Below, one piece after another: positions 43,502 through 53,845 of a stretch of 64,000 bases of DNA; positions within the stretch are counted from its first letter, which is position 1, and each line of letters begins with the position of its first letter. The stretch lies in contig OX375876.1 in NCBI GenBank assembly GCA_947359465.1, positions 124,491,444 to 124,555,443 of the forward strand, given 5' to 3'. The notes beneath the pieces are model-generated. The model ran no database searches, was not told the origin of the DNA, and saw only the letters and a list, made by a program, of their open reading frames with translations. A program made the position numbers and the translations under genes. Origin of the DNA: Metellina segmentata (taxonomy: Eukaryota; Arthropoda; Arachnida; Araneae; Tetragnathidae).

Positions 43502-44990
43502 ATGTCTAAGAAGACTACTCCAGCTGAAGAGAAATATAGCAGCTATGCGTTGGAAGTCCTTGCTATCGTCGAAGAACTGAAGAAATTTCGCGTGTATATA
43601 TTAGGGAATCACTTTAAGATTATGACTGACTGTTCAGCTTTTCAAAAAACCATGGACAAGAAAGATCTCGTAACTCGCATTTCAAGATGGGCATTGTTGT
43701 TGGAAGAATACCACTATGAAATCACTCATAGACCCGGTAAAAATATGCCACATGTGGATGCTTTAAGCAGACATCCTGTCATGATAATAGGGAACGATAC
43801 ATTAACTGTTAGACTAATGAAGGCCCAATCAGAAGATGAAAACATCTGCACTTTAAAGGCACTTATGAGAAGAAAAGAGTCATAAGAATTTTTTTTAAAG
43901 AAATGGAATCCTCTACAAATTTACAGACGGTCGGGATTTGATCGTAGTCCCAGCAGGCATCCAAACAGAACTGATTAAGTTGGCGCATGAAAAGGGCCAC
44001 TTTTCAACTGCCAAAACCGAATAAATCGTTAAACAAGAATTTTTCATACCCAATTTGAGTAAATTGGTCCAACATACACTCGTCAATTGTGTGCCATGCA
44101 TACTTGCTAACAAGAAGAGTGGGAAAAAAGAAGGATTTTTGAATCCCATCCCAAAAGAAGATATACCCCTCAGCACTGTTCATGTAGACTTTATTGGTCC
44201 TCTACCATCGACCAACAAGAATTACCAACACATTTTCACCATTGTTGCCTTTACTAAGTTTACATGGTTGTATCCTGTTAAAACCGTTTCTGCAGAAGAT
44301 ATATTAGAAAAATTAAAGTCACAACAGAAAACTTTTGGAAACCCTCAGCGAATCATAACTGATCGCGGATCAGCCTTTACTTCGAAAGCTTTTAACGATT
44401 ACTGCACTGAGGAAGGAATCCAGCATCTTCAAATAGCCACTGGAGTTCCAAGAGGGAACGGACAAGTCGAAAGAGTACATCGCACCCTCATACCAGTCTT
44501 GGCAAAGTTGTCCCTTGATGACGCCACAAAATGGTATCGATACGTAGACCGATTGCAAAGGATCCTCAATAGTACCAGTAACCGAAGTACCAAGTTGTCA
44601 CCTTTTGAACTACTAACTGGTGTAAAGATGAGAAATAAAGAAGACACAATAGTTAAAGACCTGTTAATTGAAGAGATGATGGAGGAGCTTCATGAATAAA
44701 GATATTTCCCGAGACAAGATGCGAAGAAACACATTAGGAAGATCCAATCTGAGGATAAAAGGACTTACGATAAAAAGCGGAAAAGAGCTCCTCAATACCG
44801 AATAGGGGACTTAGTCGCGATTCAGCGAACGCAATTTGGTACCGGATTGAAACTGTGGCCTAAATATATTGGTCCATATCGCGTAACCAGAGTAAATCCT
44901 AGAGATAGATACGAAGTTGAAAAAATTGATGATAGTCCTGGTTCAAATGCGACAGCCACGTCAGCGGACCTGATGAAATATTTGTCAACT
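43502..44990 (+). pseudogene. RNase H and integrase of Ty3/gypsy fragment
   Basis: 43502-43885: RNase H end (EEKYSSYALEVLAIVEELKK, MTDCSAF, HRPGKNMPHVDALSRHP). Then a linker with stops (TAA at 43883 and 44022) and zinc-domain HEKGHFSTAKT. 44055-44699: integrase with VDFIGPL, ITDRGSAFTS and GNGQVERVHR, so D, D and E are all present. Two residues are lost in the IVAFTKF region compared with AVIDAFTKF of the other copy. TAA at 44697 is followed by an integrase C-terminus (DLVAIQRTQFGTGLKL) to ~44990. Dead copy. Confidence 0.88.
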
Positions 44991-45182
44991 GACTAAACAC
45001 AAAAGATGTTTAGTTTAAATTTATTTTATATTCTTCTCAACGTAAAGGTCATGTCATCAATATGTTATATATTCATTGTTGTATTTAAATTTTTCTCTTT
45101 TAGAGTTAATTAAGTAAGCGTTTGTGTGTTCACAAAATATTAGATCGTCACTGAGGCCAGTGTTATTTTCAGGATGACCGAT

Positions 45183-45523
45183 TGTAGGATTGAGTTAGCA
45201 AGTTGCTCTATCTAGCGATAGATGGCGCTACTAATCCTGTATTTACACTTCCCTTTTGGCACGCTCGTGCAATAAGAATGTTCCTGCTAGAATAGGGGAG
45301 ATCGCCATTAACATCCGTGTTAGCAAGACGCTTTTTTCGGCTGCGTCGCTTGTTGTGAAAGAGCGCCAAAAGGGAGAGAGAGAAAACGGAAGTATGTAAA
45401 ATATTAACGCTTTATGTAAATATCTGTTGTAGTAAATTTCCCCCTAAACTATATAATTGTCAATAAATGTTTTCTTTTAAGAAGTTCGTAGTCATTTTAA
45501 GCATAAATTCATACCCCCTTGAC
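45183..45523 (+). repeat. 3' LTR of the Ty3/gypsy fragment
   Basis: Starts TGTAGGATTGAG just after CAGGATGACCGAT. AATAAA is at 45462-45467. The likely end is CTTGACA near 45523-45528. No 5' partner in the window. Confidence 0.6.
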
Positions 45524-45533
45524 ACCGACCTAG

Positions 45534-45547
<14 letters not shown>

Positions 45548-45589
<42 letters not shown>
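45548..45589. repeat. (TA)n microsatellite after a (CA)n run
   Basis: (CA)n at 45535-45547 changes into (TA)n of about 21 repeats, ending a few bases before the Helitron 5' terminus at 45597. Confidence 0.98.
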
Positions 45590-45591
<2 letters not shown>

Positions 45592-45596
45592 TCTCT

Positions 45597-46862
45597 TCTC
45601 TTACTATTATAAAATGAAGTTTCTGTGTTTATGTGTGTCGGGTATATACGGGGTGCCCTGACGAATTTATGGCATTCACACTAATGAAATTAGGCACACA
45701 TATAAACGAATTTTTTTGCAATTTTATATACCAGCCCGATTTTTAAAATTTCATCTAGAAAATTTTATTAAAATTTTTTTAATTATTAAATAATTAATAC
45801 GATATTGAATTATTATTTGTTTTCCTCTGAATGGCAACAGTCTTGAATCGGTCTTGCCTCTGATTCAAATTGTGACTGTTAAGTGTGCGTCTATTCACAC
45901 TGCTGACGCCAGTAAAACGGTAATAAATTTTTATTAAATTTGTATTGTTTTTAATGCTTTTCTAAAAGCATAATTTTCTTTTTTCTTTGTTTGTTATTGT
46001 TAATGTGTTTTTAAAACTTTTTCATCAAAGCGTAATTACATTTTTCCTTTGTTTCTTATTGTAATTTGAAATCGTAACTATACTTTTCATTAACGGTTTA
46101 TTCTTATATACATCTTTTTCCTTTGTTTCTTATTGTTTTTGTGTTTTTCTTAATATTTTTAAGGCATATCTTTGTTTGTTATTGTCATTTTGTAATCCTA
46201 ACTATCGTTTATAAAGTTATATATTAACGGTTTCTAATTTTGGTTTGTTTCAGCGATTTTTTAAAACCATAATATTATTTGTTTGTTTCTTACTGTCATT
46301 TTGTAATCATAACTATCGTTTTTAAAGTTATATATTAACGGTTTCTAATTTTGGTTTGTTTCAGCGATTTTTTAAAACCATTATATTAATTGTTTGTTTC
46401 GTTTTTAAAGTTATATATAATCCTAGCTATCGTTTTTTATTGTTTTTGTGTTTTTCATAATATTTTTAAACCATATCTTTGTTTGTTATTGTCATTTTGT
46501 AATCCTAACTATCGTTTTTAAAGTTATATATTAACGGTTTCTAATTTTGGTTTGTTTAAGCGATTTTTTTAAACCATAATATTATTTGTTTGTTTCTTAC
46601 TGCAATTTTGTAATCCTAACTATCGTTTTTAAAGTGATATAACGGGTTCTATTTTTGGTTTGTTTCAGCGATTTTTTAAAACCATAATATTATTTGTTTG
46701 TTTCTTATTGTCAGTTTGTAATCCTAACTATCGTTGTTAAAGTTATATATTAATGGTTTAATCCTTTTTTAACATATATTAACGGTTTATTATTCTCATT
46801 TTGGAAGTCACAACAACTCCACTTTTCTGACAACCAATAAACAGAATTTAAAACACGAACCA
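45597..46862 (+). mobile_element. Helitron 5' region without its gene
   Basis: Starts TCTCTTACTATTATAAAATG and matches the inverted leader at 2195-1140 almost throughout: CCTGACGAATTTATGGCATT, AATGGCAACAGTCTTGAATC, GTGCGTCTATTCACACTG. Five to six ~111-bp tandem units lie at 46190-46790. Homology ends near ACACGAACCATAAAGTTC, just before the Rep start, where retroelement sequence begins. Confidence 0.85.
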
Positions 46863-46869
46863 TAAAGTT

Positions 46870-47792
46870 CGAAGTCATAATGAACTGCGTTAAGTGCATC
46901 TTGACGAATAAGAAAAGGGGCAAGCAAGAGGGTCAATTAAATCCAATACCCAAAGGGAGTGTACCGCTTAGTACATACCATATTGATTTTCTGGGACCTC
47001 TGGCGACAACAAATAAACACTATCAACACATCTTCGCTGTGATAGATGCCTTCACTAAATTTACTTGGCTCTATCCTGTAAAATCAACTTCTACACGTGA
47101 TGCGTTGGAGAAGCTAGAATCGCAGTCACATATTTTCGGAAATCCGTCAAGAATAATTTCAGATCGAGAAACCGCATTCACATACAAAGAATTCGAAATA
47201 CTGCGACGAAAGAAGCATTGAACACTTCAAAATCACCACAGGAGTACCTCGAGGAAATGGTCAAATAGAACGAATATTTGAAACTGTGATACCGGTACTG
47301 ACGAAATTAGCGATCAACGAACCAGAAAAGTGGTTTAAATATGTCAACTCAATTCAAAGAATTTTGAACAGCACCTCTAGTAAAAGTACAAAAATCACAC
47401 CATTTGAATTGCTAACAGGAGTATCAATGAAGAATAAAGAAGATCTGAAGGTCAGAGAAATGTTGGAACAAGAATATGAAGAATGGTTCATAAGAAACCG
47501 AGAAGGACTTAGGGAAGAAGCTAAGGAACAAATCCTAAGGATGCAAGAAGAAAACCGAAAACAGTATAATCGGAAGCGGAAACCTGCAAGAAAGTATGCA
47601 GAAGGAGACCTGGTAGCGATACAGAGGACCCAAGTTGGAGCAGGACTCAAATTACGACCAAAATATCTGGGCCCATACGAAATTATCAACAGGAAACCAC
47701 ACGACCGTTACGAGGTGAGGAAAGTGGGCAGTCACGAAGGACCTATCAACACGTCCACTGCTGCCGAACACATGAAACCATGGACTAATTAA
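46870..47792 (+). pseudogene. Integrase of the second Ty3/gypsy fragment
   Basis: 46880-47221: zinc-domain end (NCVKCILTNKKRGKQEG), core with IDFLGPL and ISDRETAFTY. A single-base shift near 47200 changes frame. The continuation has GVPRGNGQIERIF (catalytic E). 47286-47792 holds the C-terminal part with YAEGDLVAIQRTQVGAG and a clean stop. D, D and E are all readable, so decay is slight. Confidence 0.88.
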
Positions 47793-47972
47793 CTTTAAAG
47801 AACTCTGGGAAAGAGAAACTAATGTGGAGAGCAAAATGATGTTTATTTTCAGCAATTCTCTCAAAAGTGAAATAGGTACTTTTTTTATTATTTTTTATTT
47901 TTTTCAGGTCCCATTGTACGTGCCTAAATGAGTGCAGTGATGTTCGGGGCGAACACCGTCAGGATGCCCCAG

Positions 47973-48282
47973 TGTAGGAACGGAATTCTTTCGCCTCCCC
48001 ACCTACTACCGAAAGGAGAAAGGGACTATTTCATCCAGGAAACGGAACACCACGAACGCTAAGGGGAAAAGGCTTGATCCCTTGCCCGCGGCGGAGGGTC
48101 TTCAGTTTTTTGTGTGATCGGAGAGAGTCGAGACCTGTGTGGCCACTCTTCCGTACTTTTTTTATGCGAATCTATTGAGACCTCTGTGGCTCATATGTGT
48201 ACCATCTTCAATTAATTTAATAAATGTTGTGTTTTACAACACGTGGACTCATTCCAAAATACCATATCAAGTAATAGCTACA
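47973..48282 (+). repeat. 3' LTR of the second Ty3/gypsy fragment
   Basis: 310 bp, starting TGTAGGAACGG and ending AATAGCTACA (TGTAG/CTACA inverted ends). AATAAA at 48219-48224. Preceded by CAGGATGCCCCAG. Confidence 0.7.
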
Positions 48283-48309
48283 GTGCCATTCCAGTGTTGA
48301 CATCACATT

Positions 48310-48579
48310 CATATGTAATAAATATATTCAACTACTAGTTACCACCGTGTCCCAGCCTGTGCCATTCGGTGTATCTCCACGTACTTTTGAACCACGGACA
48401 TTTGACGAGGCACAACATCTCAGCTGCCACCCCACTGTCCAAACTTCCACACCATCCCAACGTGGGAACAGTCGGCCACGACAGATTTAAAGTGCACCAG
48501 CCACCTCTACACCAACCATACGCTTACAAACATTCATGCCCTGATCCTGATTCGAACCAGGAACCTTCCGATCCATGTG
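48310..48579 (-). mobile_element. tRNA-derived SINE cut by a Helitron
   Basis: On the minus strand: B-box-like GGTTCGAATCAGG, core with CGTTGGGATGGTGTGGAAG, and tail GGTGGTAACTAGTAGTTGAA, as in the SINE at 37577. It stops within the tRNA head where the Helitron begins at 48580. The rest of the head is not found after 49445. Confidence 0.85.
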
Positions 48580-49445
48580 TCTCTAATATTATAAAACGAA
48601 GAGTTTGTCTGTCTGTTTATTTGTTTCTTGTGATCAAAGTCCTGACGAATCTATGGCACTTACAGTAATGAGAATTGGCACACACAGGTAGACCAAATCT
48701 TTTACAATTTTTAGGGTTGCGGCGAATTTTTTAAAATTCAATATAGAACCTTTTTAAATGAATTCAATTATTTTTTTTTCTCTCTTAAAACTTTGTTTCG
48801 TCCCGTTCCGGCATTGGAAGGAACAACGGAATTCTTCTATTTTCCCCTCTGACGTCACGTCACATCGTCACTGTTGATGTCAGCCTTTGAAACCATGCCA
48901 AAGTTTTTCATTTCGGTCTTCGCAATTAATGTTAATGCGTAGTCTCCGCTCAAACGATTCCACAGCGTCGTTTTGACTGGATTGTTTTGATTTTGCGCGG
49001 ATAAATGATTTTCCAGCCAGACGATAAAAACAAATAATCTTTTAACTGGAGTCATTTAGTTCTTTTTTTCTATCTCCTAGACCGTTGAAGATGAGTAAAA
49101 ATTTCAACGGATTTGAAATCTGAGGAAAATTTCACTTTAGATCGATAGCTAAAAATATGATTTTCTTTAAATAAATAATTTTTAAATTGAATATATCTTT
49201 TATATTTGTGACGTCACCTTGAACTTTTTCTTTCCAAAAATAAAAAGATTGCATATTCTGCCCTTCGCGTTAAAAAACAGAAACAGATTACACATTTCCT
49301 GCCCTATTCCATTTGAGGGAATGAGAACAAAATATAAAAACATTTTGACTGGGATTGTAAAGTTCGTTTTCGTAAAATCGGAATCATTAAAGATAGATTG
49401 AAAATTTCTACAGATTTGAAATCTGACTAGCCACGCAGTGACTAG
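48580..49445 (+). mobile_element. Non-autonomous Helitron, 866 bp
   Basis: 5' TCTCTAATATTATAAAACG, 3' hairpin-like GCCACGCAGTGACTAG followed by T. Shares CCTGACGAATCTATGGCACT and GATTTGAAATCTG blocks with 62376-63416. No frame. Confidence 0.85.
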
Positions 49446-49737
49446 TAATATATAAATGAATTTCTGTAAACATAAAATTCGTTCTTAAATAGAGCATTTT
49501 TTTCTAGTGTAGCGAATTGATACGAGAAAGCAGCTGTTAGCATTCTAAGTACAGTTAACACCCTCAGCACAAAACATAACATTTGTATTGTAAACAAATT
49601 AATCCTCTCGTGTACCATTGGAAAGGAACTTTTAAGAAATGTTTCGACGATAAAAATTCATTACTTTCCCAAACAATCACGGTGTGTTTTTGTTCATTGT
49701 TGAAATAAAATCCATTAAACGATACAACAGAAATTGC
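49446..49737. other. Short unassigned stretch before the LINE
   Basis: AT-rich, no feature recognised except the LINE target site ACAACAGAAATTGC at 49724-49737. Confidence 0.5.
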
Positions 49738-49954
49738 ACCCCCTCAAAGTCCCACAGGCTCCTCATAGTGTGCACTAGTAGCCTCGCGCTCTAGTTGCCG
49801 GCGAGGGGGTGTTCCTGGGCGGAGTGGGTGATGTACGTCGGGAGAGTATTCTCCTGGTAGGGCCACCCAAGGCGTGAAGGCCACTCCAACATGCTCAGCT
49901 AACGCCTGGGGCAAACGGAGCCAAGTCAGTCCTCTACCAAATACTTGTTATTAG

Positions 49955-52900
49955 GTGCTCAGGTCTCGCGACCAAGAGAGGCTGCACATTTCCCCATCCA
50001 TGAAGACTTATTACCAGAGATTACATGCTGCCCCGGTCGTCGCGCAGGATAAAAAGGACCGCGGGCATGGTTTAGGCAGAGGGCCTTGCTCGAAAAATGC
50101 GTTACAGTCTCCCAAATCGTTAAAGATCTTGCAGTTGAATATTAATGGAATTGCTACGAACGCATCTAGAGTAAAATTGGACCAAGTTTTAGAGTTGGCT
50201 CATAGCCTTGGGGTTCAGATCATTGCTCTACAGAAAACAAAGTTATCAAACAGTACCTCTCTTAAGATCAAAGGGTACAGTATTTTACGGACAGATCGGC
50301 AGCATAGGAATGGAGGAGGTCTGGTCTGCCTCATCAGAGATGTTGGTTACGAGAGTATTAATATTAGTGGAGACTTTACAGCTAACTCTAGCCTTGAGAT
50401 TCAAGGAATTAGGATCACCTGGAGAGGCAGACCACTCAATATTCTTAACATGTACCATCCTCCTGACGCCACTTGTTTACCTAACAACTTTCAAAACTTA
50501 CTTAATGGAAGTACCATTTGCATTGGTGATCTCAACGCTAAACATGCTGTATGGGAATGTTCCAATGACAATACGAGAGGCAGCGATCTTCTCAACTTGA
50601 TTGATGACAAAGGACTTCTAATGCTTAATGATGGCACTCCAACTCATTCTTCATTCAGTTATAACACTAGAGAGGCCCTTGATGTCTCCTTTGTTAGCCC
50701 CGATATTTATCCTAGCTGTAACTGGTCAGTTTTAAACAACATAGGAAGTGATCACCTCCCCGTTCTTATCGAATTCAAAAAGAGACAATCTGTGACCCAC
50801 AGTAATAAAAAACGATGGAATTTCAGGCGGGCAAATTGGAAGTCATTTACTACTCTTGTTGACAAAGAACTTGATAAGGGACTTATCACTGACAGTGTAG
50901 AAACAAATTGGCTTAATTTAAAAAAGATTATCCTTAAGGCAGCAGGGAAAACTATTCCTAGAGGTAAAATGAAGAAAAAGGGGCCCTTTTCGACTTGTAA
51001 ATCACCAGTGCTTCAGCCCCTGTTAGAGGAAAGAAAAGCTCTTGATGCTGAATTGAATGCTACAAATTCCAATCAGATTCGGCAAAAACTAAATAAAGTA
51101 AATGCTGAAATAAAAATTATGTACGCCCAAATTAAACGGAATAAATGGAATGATTTATGTTCCAGTCTCGACCCAAGATCCTCTAATGGTGAACTATGGA
51201 GGCTGGTGAGGAGTATTGGTGAAGAACAACCACAGATGGAAAAATGTAATACAATTCAGAGTAATGATGGGAAAATCGCCCAGAATGACATAGAAGCCGC
51301 TAACCTGCTTGGACTACATTATCAGAGTATCAGCAGGCTGGATTTCACTAGGGAAGACAGACACATAAAGCGTAGAGCTAGTGATATTGTACATGGTTGT
51401 CGCAGCAGCCCACCGGATGAAATTACATTATTTTCCAAAGCTTTTAGCATGCAAGAGCTTTCAACTGCGATCGGTGAAACTAGCCTTAATAAATCCCCTG
51501 GTCCTGATGGTATTCATGGGCAAATGATTAGTAATTTGGGACAACCTGGAAGATTAAGATTTTTGAACATTATTAATGATTCCTGGAATTCAGGGAAGCT
51601 ACCTCGAGATTGGAGAAGAGCTACTGTTGTTCCTATCAGAAAACCTTCTAAAGAAGCTAGCTCTCCTGAAAGCTATAGACCGATTGCTTTGACCTGTATA
51701 GCTTGTAAGATTATGGAAAAAATGATTTTAAAGCGGCTAAATTTTCACTTGAACTCTCACGGCCTTCTTACAAGGGAACAATTTGGCTTTAGAGAAGGAC
51801 ACAGTACAACAGACCAGGTGCTCTATTTTTGTCAGAGGATTAGAGACGCCCACAACAAGAAGCCCACAAATCACACTATGGCAGCCTTCCTTGATCTTTT
51901 TAAGGCCTTCGACAGAGTCTGGACACAGCGGCTTATCGTCAAGCTTTCTGAGACTTTTGGAATTGGTGGTAAAGTCTTGCCTTGGATATATGACTTTTTA
52001 AGAAACCGACTCATAAAGGTGAGTTTTAATAACTCCCTGTCAAGATGCTTCAAACTATATCAAGGGGTTCTTAAGGGTTCAGTTCTAAGTCCAACCCTTT
52101 TTATACTCTTTCTGTCAGGAATCGAGAAGGTTATCACCAAAAGGTGTGAAGTGGGTCTTTTTGCAGACGATGTTGTCCTTTGGGACTCTGGCACCGATTT
52201 AAAGACATTGGAGGACAACTTAAATTTTACCCTTGATGACTTATCGAAATTCGCTAAAAACCACAAATTGAGTTTTAACCCAACAAAGTCTACGGTAAGT
52301 CTCTTTACGACCAATAGAAAGTTATATAACTATCAACCTGGTGTTGTTTTGGACCAAAAGCCTCTAACAGTGGACAAACACCCAAAATACTTGGGATTTG
52401 TTTTGGATCCAGAGATAACGTGCAATAAACACATTGACCATCTGGTGCTAAAAAGCAGGAAACGACTAAAAATTTTAAAGTACATTTCAGGACGTGACTG
52501 GGGATCTGATGCTGCTACTCTAAGATATACATACATCTCTCTTATTAGACCCATCTTGGAGTATGGATATCCAGTCTACTGTTGCGCATCTAACACCAAT
52601 TTACAGAAACTAGAGAGAGTCCAACTTAGCGCAGCCCGAATTGTCACTGGACTTCGTAACTCTTGCCCCAATGACGTAGTGCTTTTCGAGGCTGACCTGC
52701 AACCTCTTAGCCTCAGAAGAAATGCTTCTTTGGCGAAATACTATGGCAAACTATGTAGTCTTGGAGAGGGAAATAGAACCTCTGCCTATCTGAGAGACTG
52801 GCGCAATGATCAAAGACTTAAGAGAAACAGTCCTTTTAGCATGGCGACTCAAGCTAAACTGTTTGAGGGTGACGTGGAACAACATCTTCTGGTTCAAAGC

Positions 52901-53473
52901 GTAGATCCTTCTGACGGTCTTCCTAATGTATATTTCCACACAGACCTTCTCGTACAAGTGAACAGGCAGCATGACCTTCCTATTTATCTAAAGCAACTGG
53001 CACTTGAAATAATCAACAACATCCCGGCTGACGCTACTAAGGTGTACACTGACGGCAGTAAAAACGAGAGGGGTGGAGCTTGCAGTGGAATCTATATAAT
53101 TTCAGATGGTAACTACACAAAGATTCAGAGAAGGAATCCTGATGGCTGCTCTGTATTCCGTAGCGAGCTTATTGCTATAAACGAAAGCCTTGACTATATT
53201 CCCACTGTCATTGTAGGAAAAGAAATCTGGATTCTAACAGATAGCAGGAGTTCTGTCCAGCACTTGGCTAATTGGTCTGGTGTTAGAGACAAGGTGGGAG
53301 TATCTGTCCTCAATAAGCTAAGACAACTGTCTATAGATAATCAGATCCACATACAGTGGATCCCCTCTCATGTCGAACTTGATAGGAATGAAATGGCAGA
53401 TGAATTGGCCAAGGCGGGAGCTAGTGAAGTATTGATACCACTTGAGCCTCTTACCTACACTGAGATTTATTAG
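49955..53473 (+). CDS. LINE ORF2: APE endonuclease, reverse transcriptase, RNase H
   Basis: 1172 codons. Endonuclease ~56-275 with LNINGI, GDLNAKH (191-197) and GSDHLP (264-269); the catalytic glutamate expected in the LQETK motif is Lys94 (LQKTK). RT ~505-780: SPGPDG, LDLFKAFDRVW (D647), LFADD (D738/D739). The usual GVPQG motif reads GVLKG (704-708). RNase H ~1025-1155: YTDGS (D1033), SELIAI (E1071), LTDSRS (D1096), NEMAD (D1149). ORF2 nicks the target and copies element RNA there. The frame ends at TAG 53471-53473, but the same frame stays open afterwards. Lys94, the GVLKG change and the stop suggest a recently inactivated copy. The Met at 49955 is the first in frame; the true start may be elsewhere. 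Confidence 0.93.
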   Translation: MLRSRDQERLHISPSMKTYYQRLHAAPVVAQDKKDRGHGLGRGPCSKNALQSPKSLKILQLNINGIATNASRVKLDQVLELAHSLGVQIIALQKTKLSNSTSLKIKGYSILRTDRQHRNGGGLVCLIRDVGYESINISGDFTANSSLEIQGIRITWRGRPLNILNMYHPPDATCLPNNFQNLLNGSTICIGDLNAKHAVWECSNDNTRGSDLLNLIDDKGLLMLNDGTPTHSSFSYNTREALDVSFVSPDIYPSCNWSVLNNIGSDHLPVLIEFKKRQSVTHSNKKRWNFRRANWKSFTTLVDKELDKGLITDSVETNWLNLKKIILKAAGKTIPRGKMKKKGPFSTCKSPVLQPLLEERKALDAELNATNSNQIRQKLNKVNAEIKIMYAQIKRNKWNDLCSSLDPRSSNGELWRLVRSIGEEQPQMEKCNTIQSNDGKIAQNDIEAANLLGLHYQSISRLDFTREDRHIKRRASDIVHGCRSSPPDEITLFSKAFSMQELSTAIGETSLNKSPGPDGIHGQMISNLGQPGRLRFLNIINDSWNSGKLPRDWRRATVVPIRKPSKEASSPESYRPIALTCIACKIMEKMILKRLNFHLNSHGLLTREQFGFREGHSTTDQVLYFCQRIRDAHNKKPTNHTMAAFLDLFKAFDRVWTQRLIVKLSETFGIGGKVLPWIYDFLRNRLIKVSFNNSLSRCFKLYQGVLKGSVLSPTLFILFLSGIEKVITKRCEVGLFADDVVLWDSGTDLKTLEDNLNFTLDDLSKFAKNHKLSFNPTKSTVSLFTTNRKLYNYQPGVVLDQKPLTVDKHPKYLGFVLDPEITCNKHIDHLVLKSRKRLKILKYISGRDWGSDAATLRYTYISLIRPILEYGYPVYCCASNTNLQKLERVQLSAARIVTGLRNSCPNDVVLFEADLQPLSLRRNASLAKYYGKLCSLGEGNRTSAYLRDWRNDQRLKRNSPFSMATQAKLFEGDVEQHLLVQSVDPSDGLPNVYFHTDLLVQVNRQHDLPIYLKQLALEIINNIPADATKVYTDGSKNERGGACSGIYIISDGNYTKIQRRNPDGCSVFRSELIAINESLDYIPTVIVGKEIWILTDSRSSVQHLANWSGVRDKVGVSVLNKLRQLSIDNQIHIQWIPSHVELDRNEMADELAKAGASEVLIPLEPLTYTEIY

Positions 53474-53797
53474 CAGGCTAAGTTGAGGGGAAAAACAATA
53501 TGGTCCACTCCCCCAGTGCATCAATGGTATCGGGGCCATCGACCCGGCGGCTCTTTGGCACTTAATTGTGACAGGCAGGGACAAACTGCAATTACCCGAT
53601 TCCTAAGTGGACACCTCAGAACTATGACCTTCTCAGATGGCTTGAGAACTTTCGACACATGCACCAAGTGCTCCTTTGAGCAGGCTTCTCCTTCCCACAT
53701 CCTGGAGTGCCTGGGACTTAACCATCAAGATCTCCTTGGAAGTCCATTGCTGGTCCTGGACTTCCTCAGGGTGTTTGGATTCATGGACCTAGTCTAG
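53474..53797 (+). pseudogene. C-terminal zinc-knuckle end of LINE ORF2, cut off by a stop codon
   Basis: Same frame as 49955-53473 for 107 more codons up to TAG. It contains CTKCSFEQASPSHILEC, a Cys-Cys-His-Cys arrangement typical of the end of this LINE group, then LLVLDFLRVFGFMDLV. A single nonsense change separates it from the main frame. Confidence 0.88.
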
Positions 53798-53845
53798 CCC
53801 CGCTGGACTTTGGGGATTGGCAACAACAACAACAACAGAAATTGC

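Larger units (their letters stand above)
43380..45523 (+). mobile_element. Ty3/gypsy element, 3' part with LTR
   Basis: RNase H, integrase and an LTR survive in the usual Ty3/gypsy order. The 5' part (LTR, gag, protease, most of RT) is missing. Same general type as 46866-48282: both have the integrase motif NCVxCILxNKKxGKxEG and an LTR starting TGTAGGA. Confidence 0.8.
46866..48282 (+). mobile_element. Ty3/gypsy element, 3' part with LTR (second copy)
   Basis: Begins abruptly in the integrase zinc domain, at the junction with the Helitron leader, and ends with an LTR. The lack of RT/RNase H suggests truncation, or capture of the fragment next to the Helitron. Confidence 0.75.
49738..53831 (+). 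mobile_element. I-type LINE, nearly full ORF2, no ORF1
   Basis: Target duplication ACAACAGAAATTGC at 49724-49737 and 53832-53845 (partly overlapping the tail). 3' end GGACTTTGGGGATTGG followed by (CAA)n. Endonuclease, RT and RNase H domains in one frame place it in the I group of non-LTR elements. Only about 217 bp of leader precede the frame, so it is 5' truncated or of a one-ORF type. Confidence 0.92.

Noticed and set aside
48580..49445. SINE head continuing after the Helitron at 48580
   Set aside because: The sequence after 49445 does not contain the missing tRNA head, so the SINE is truncated rather than simply split.
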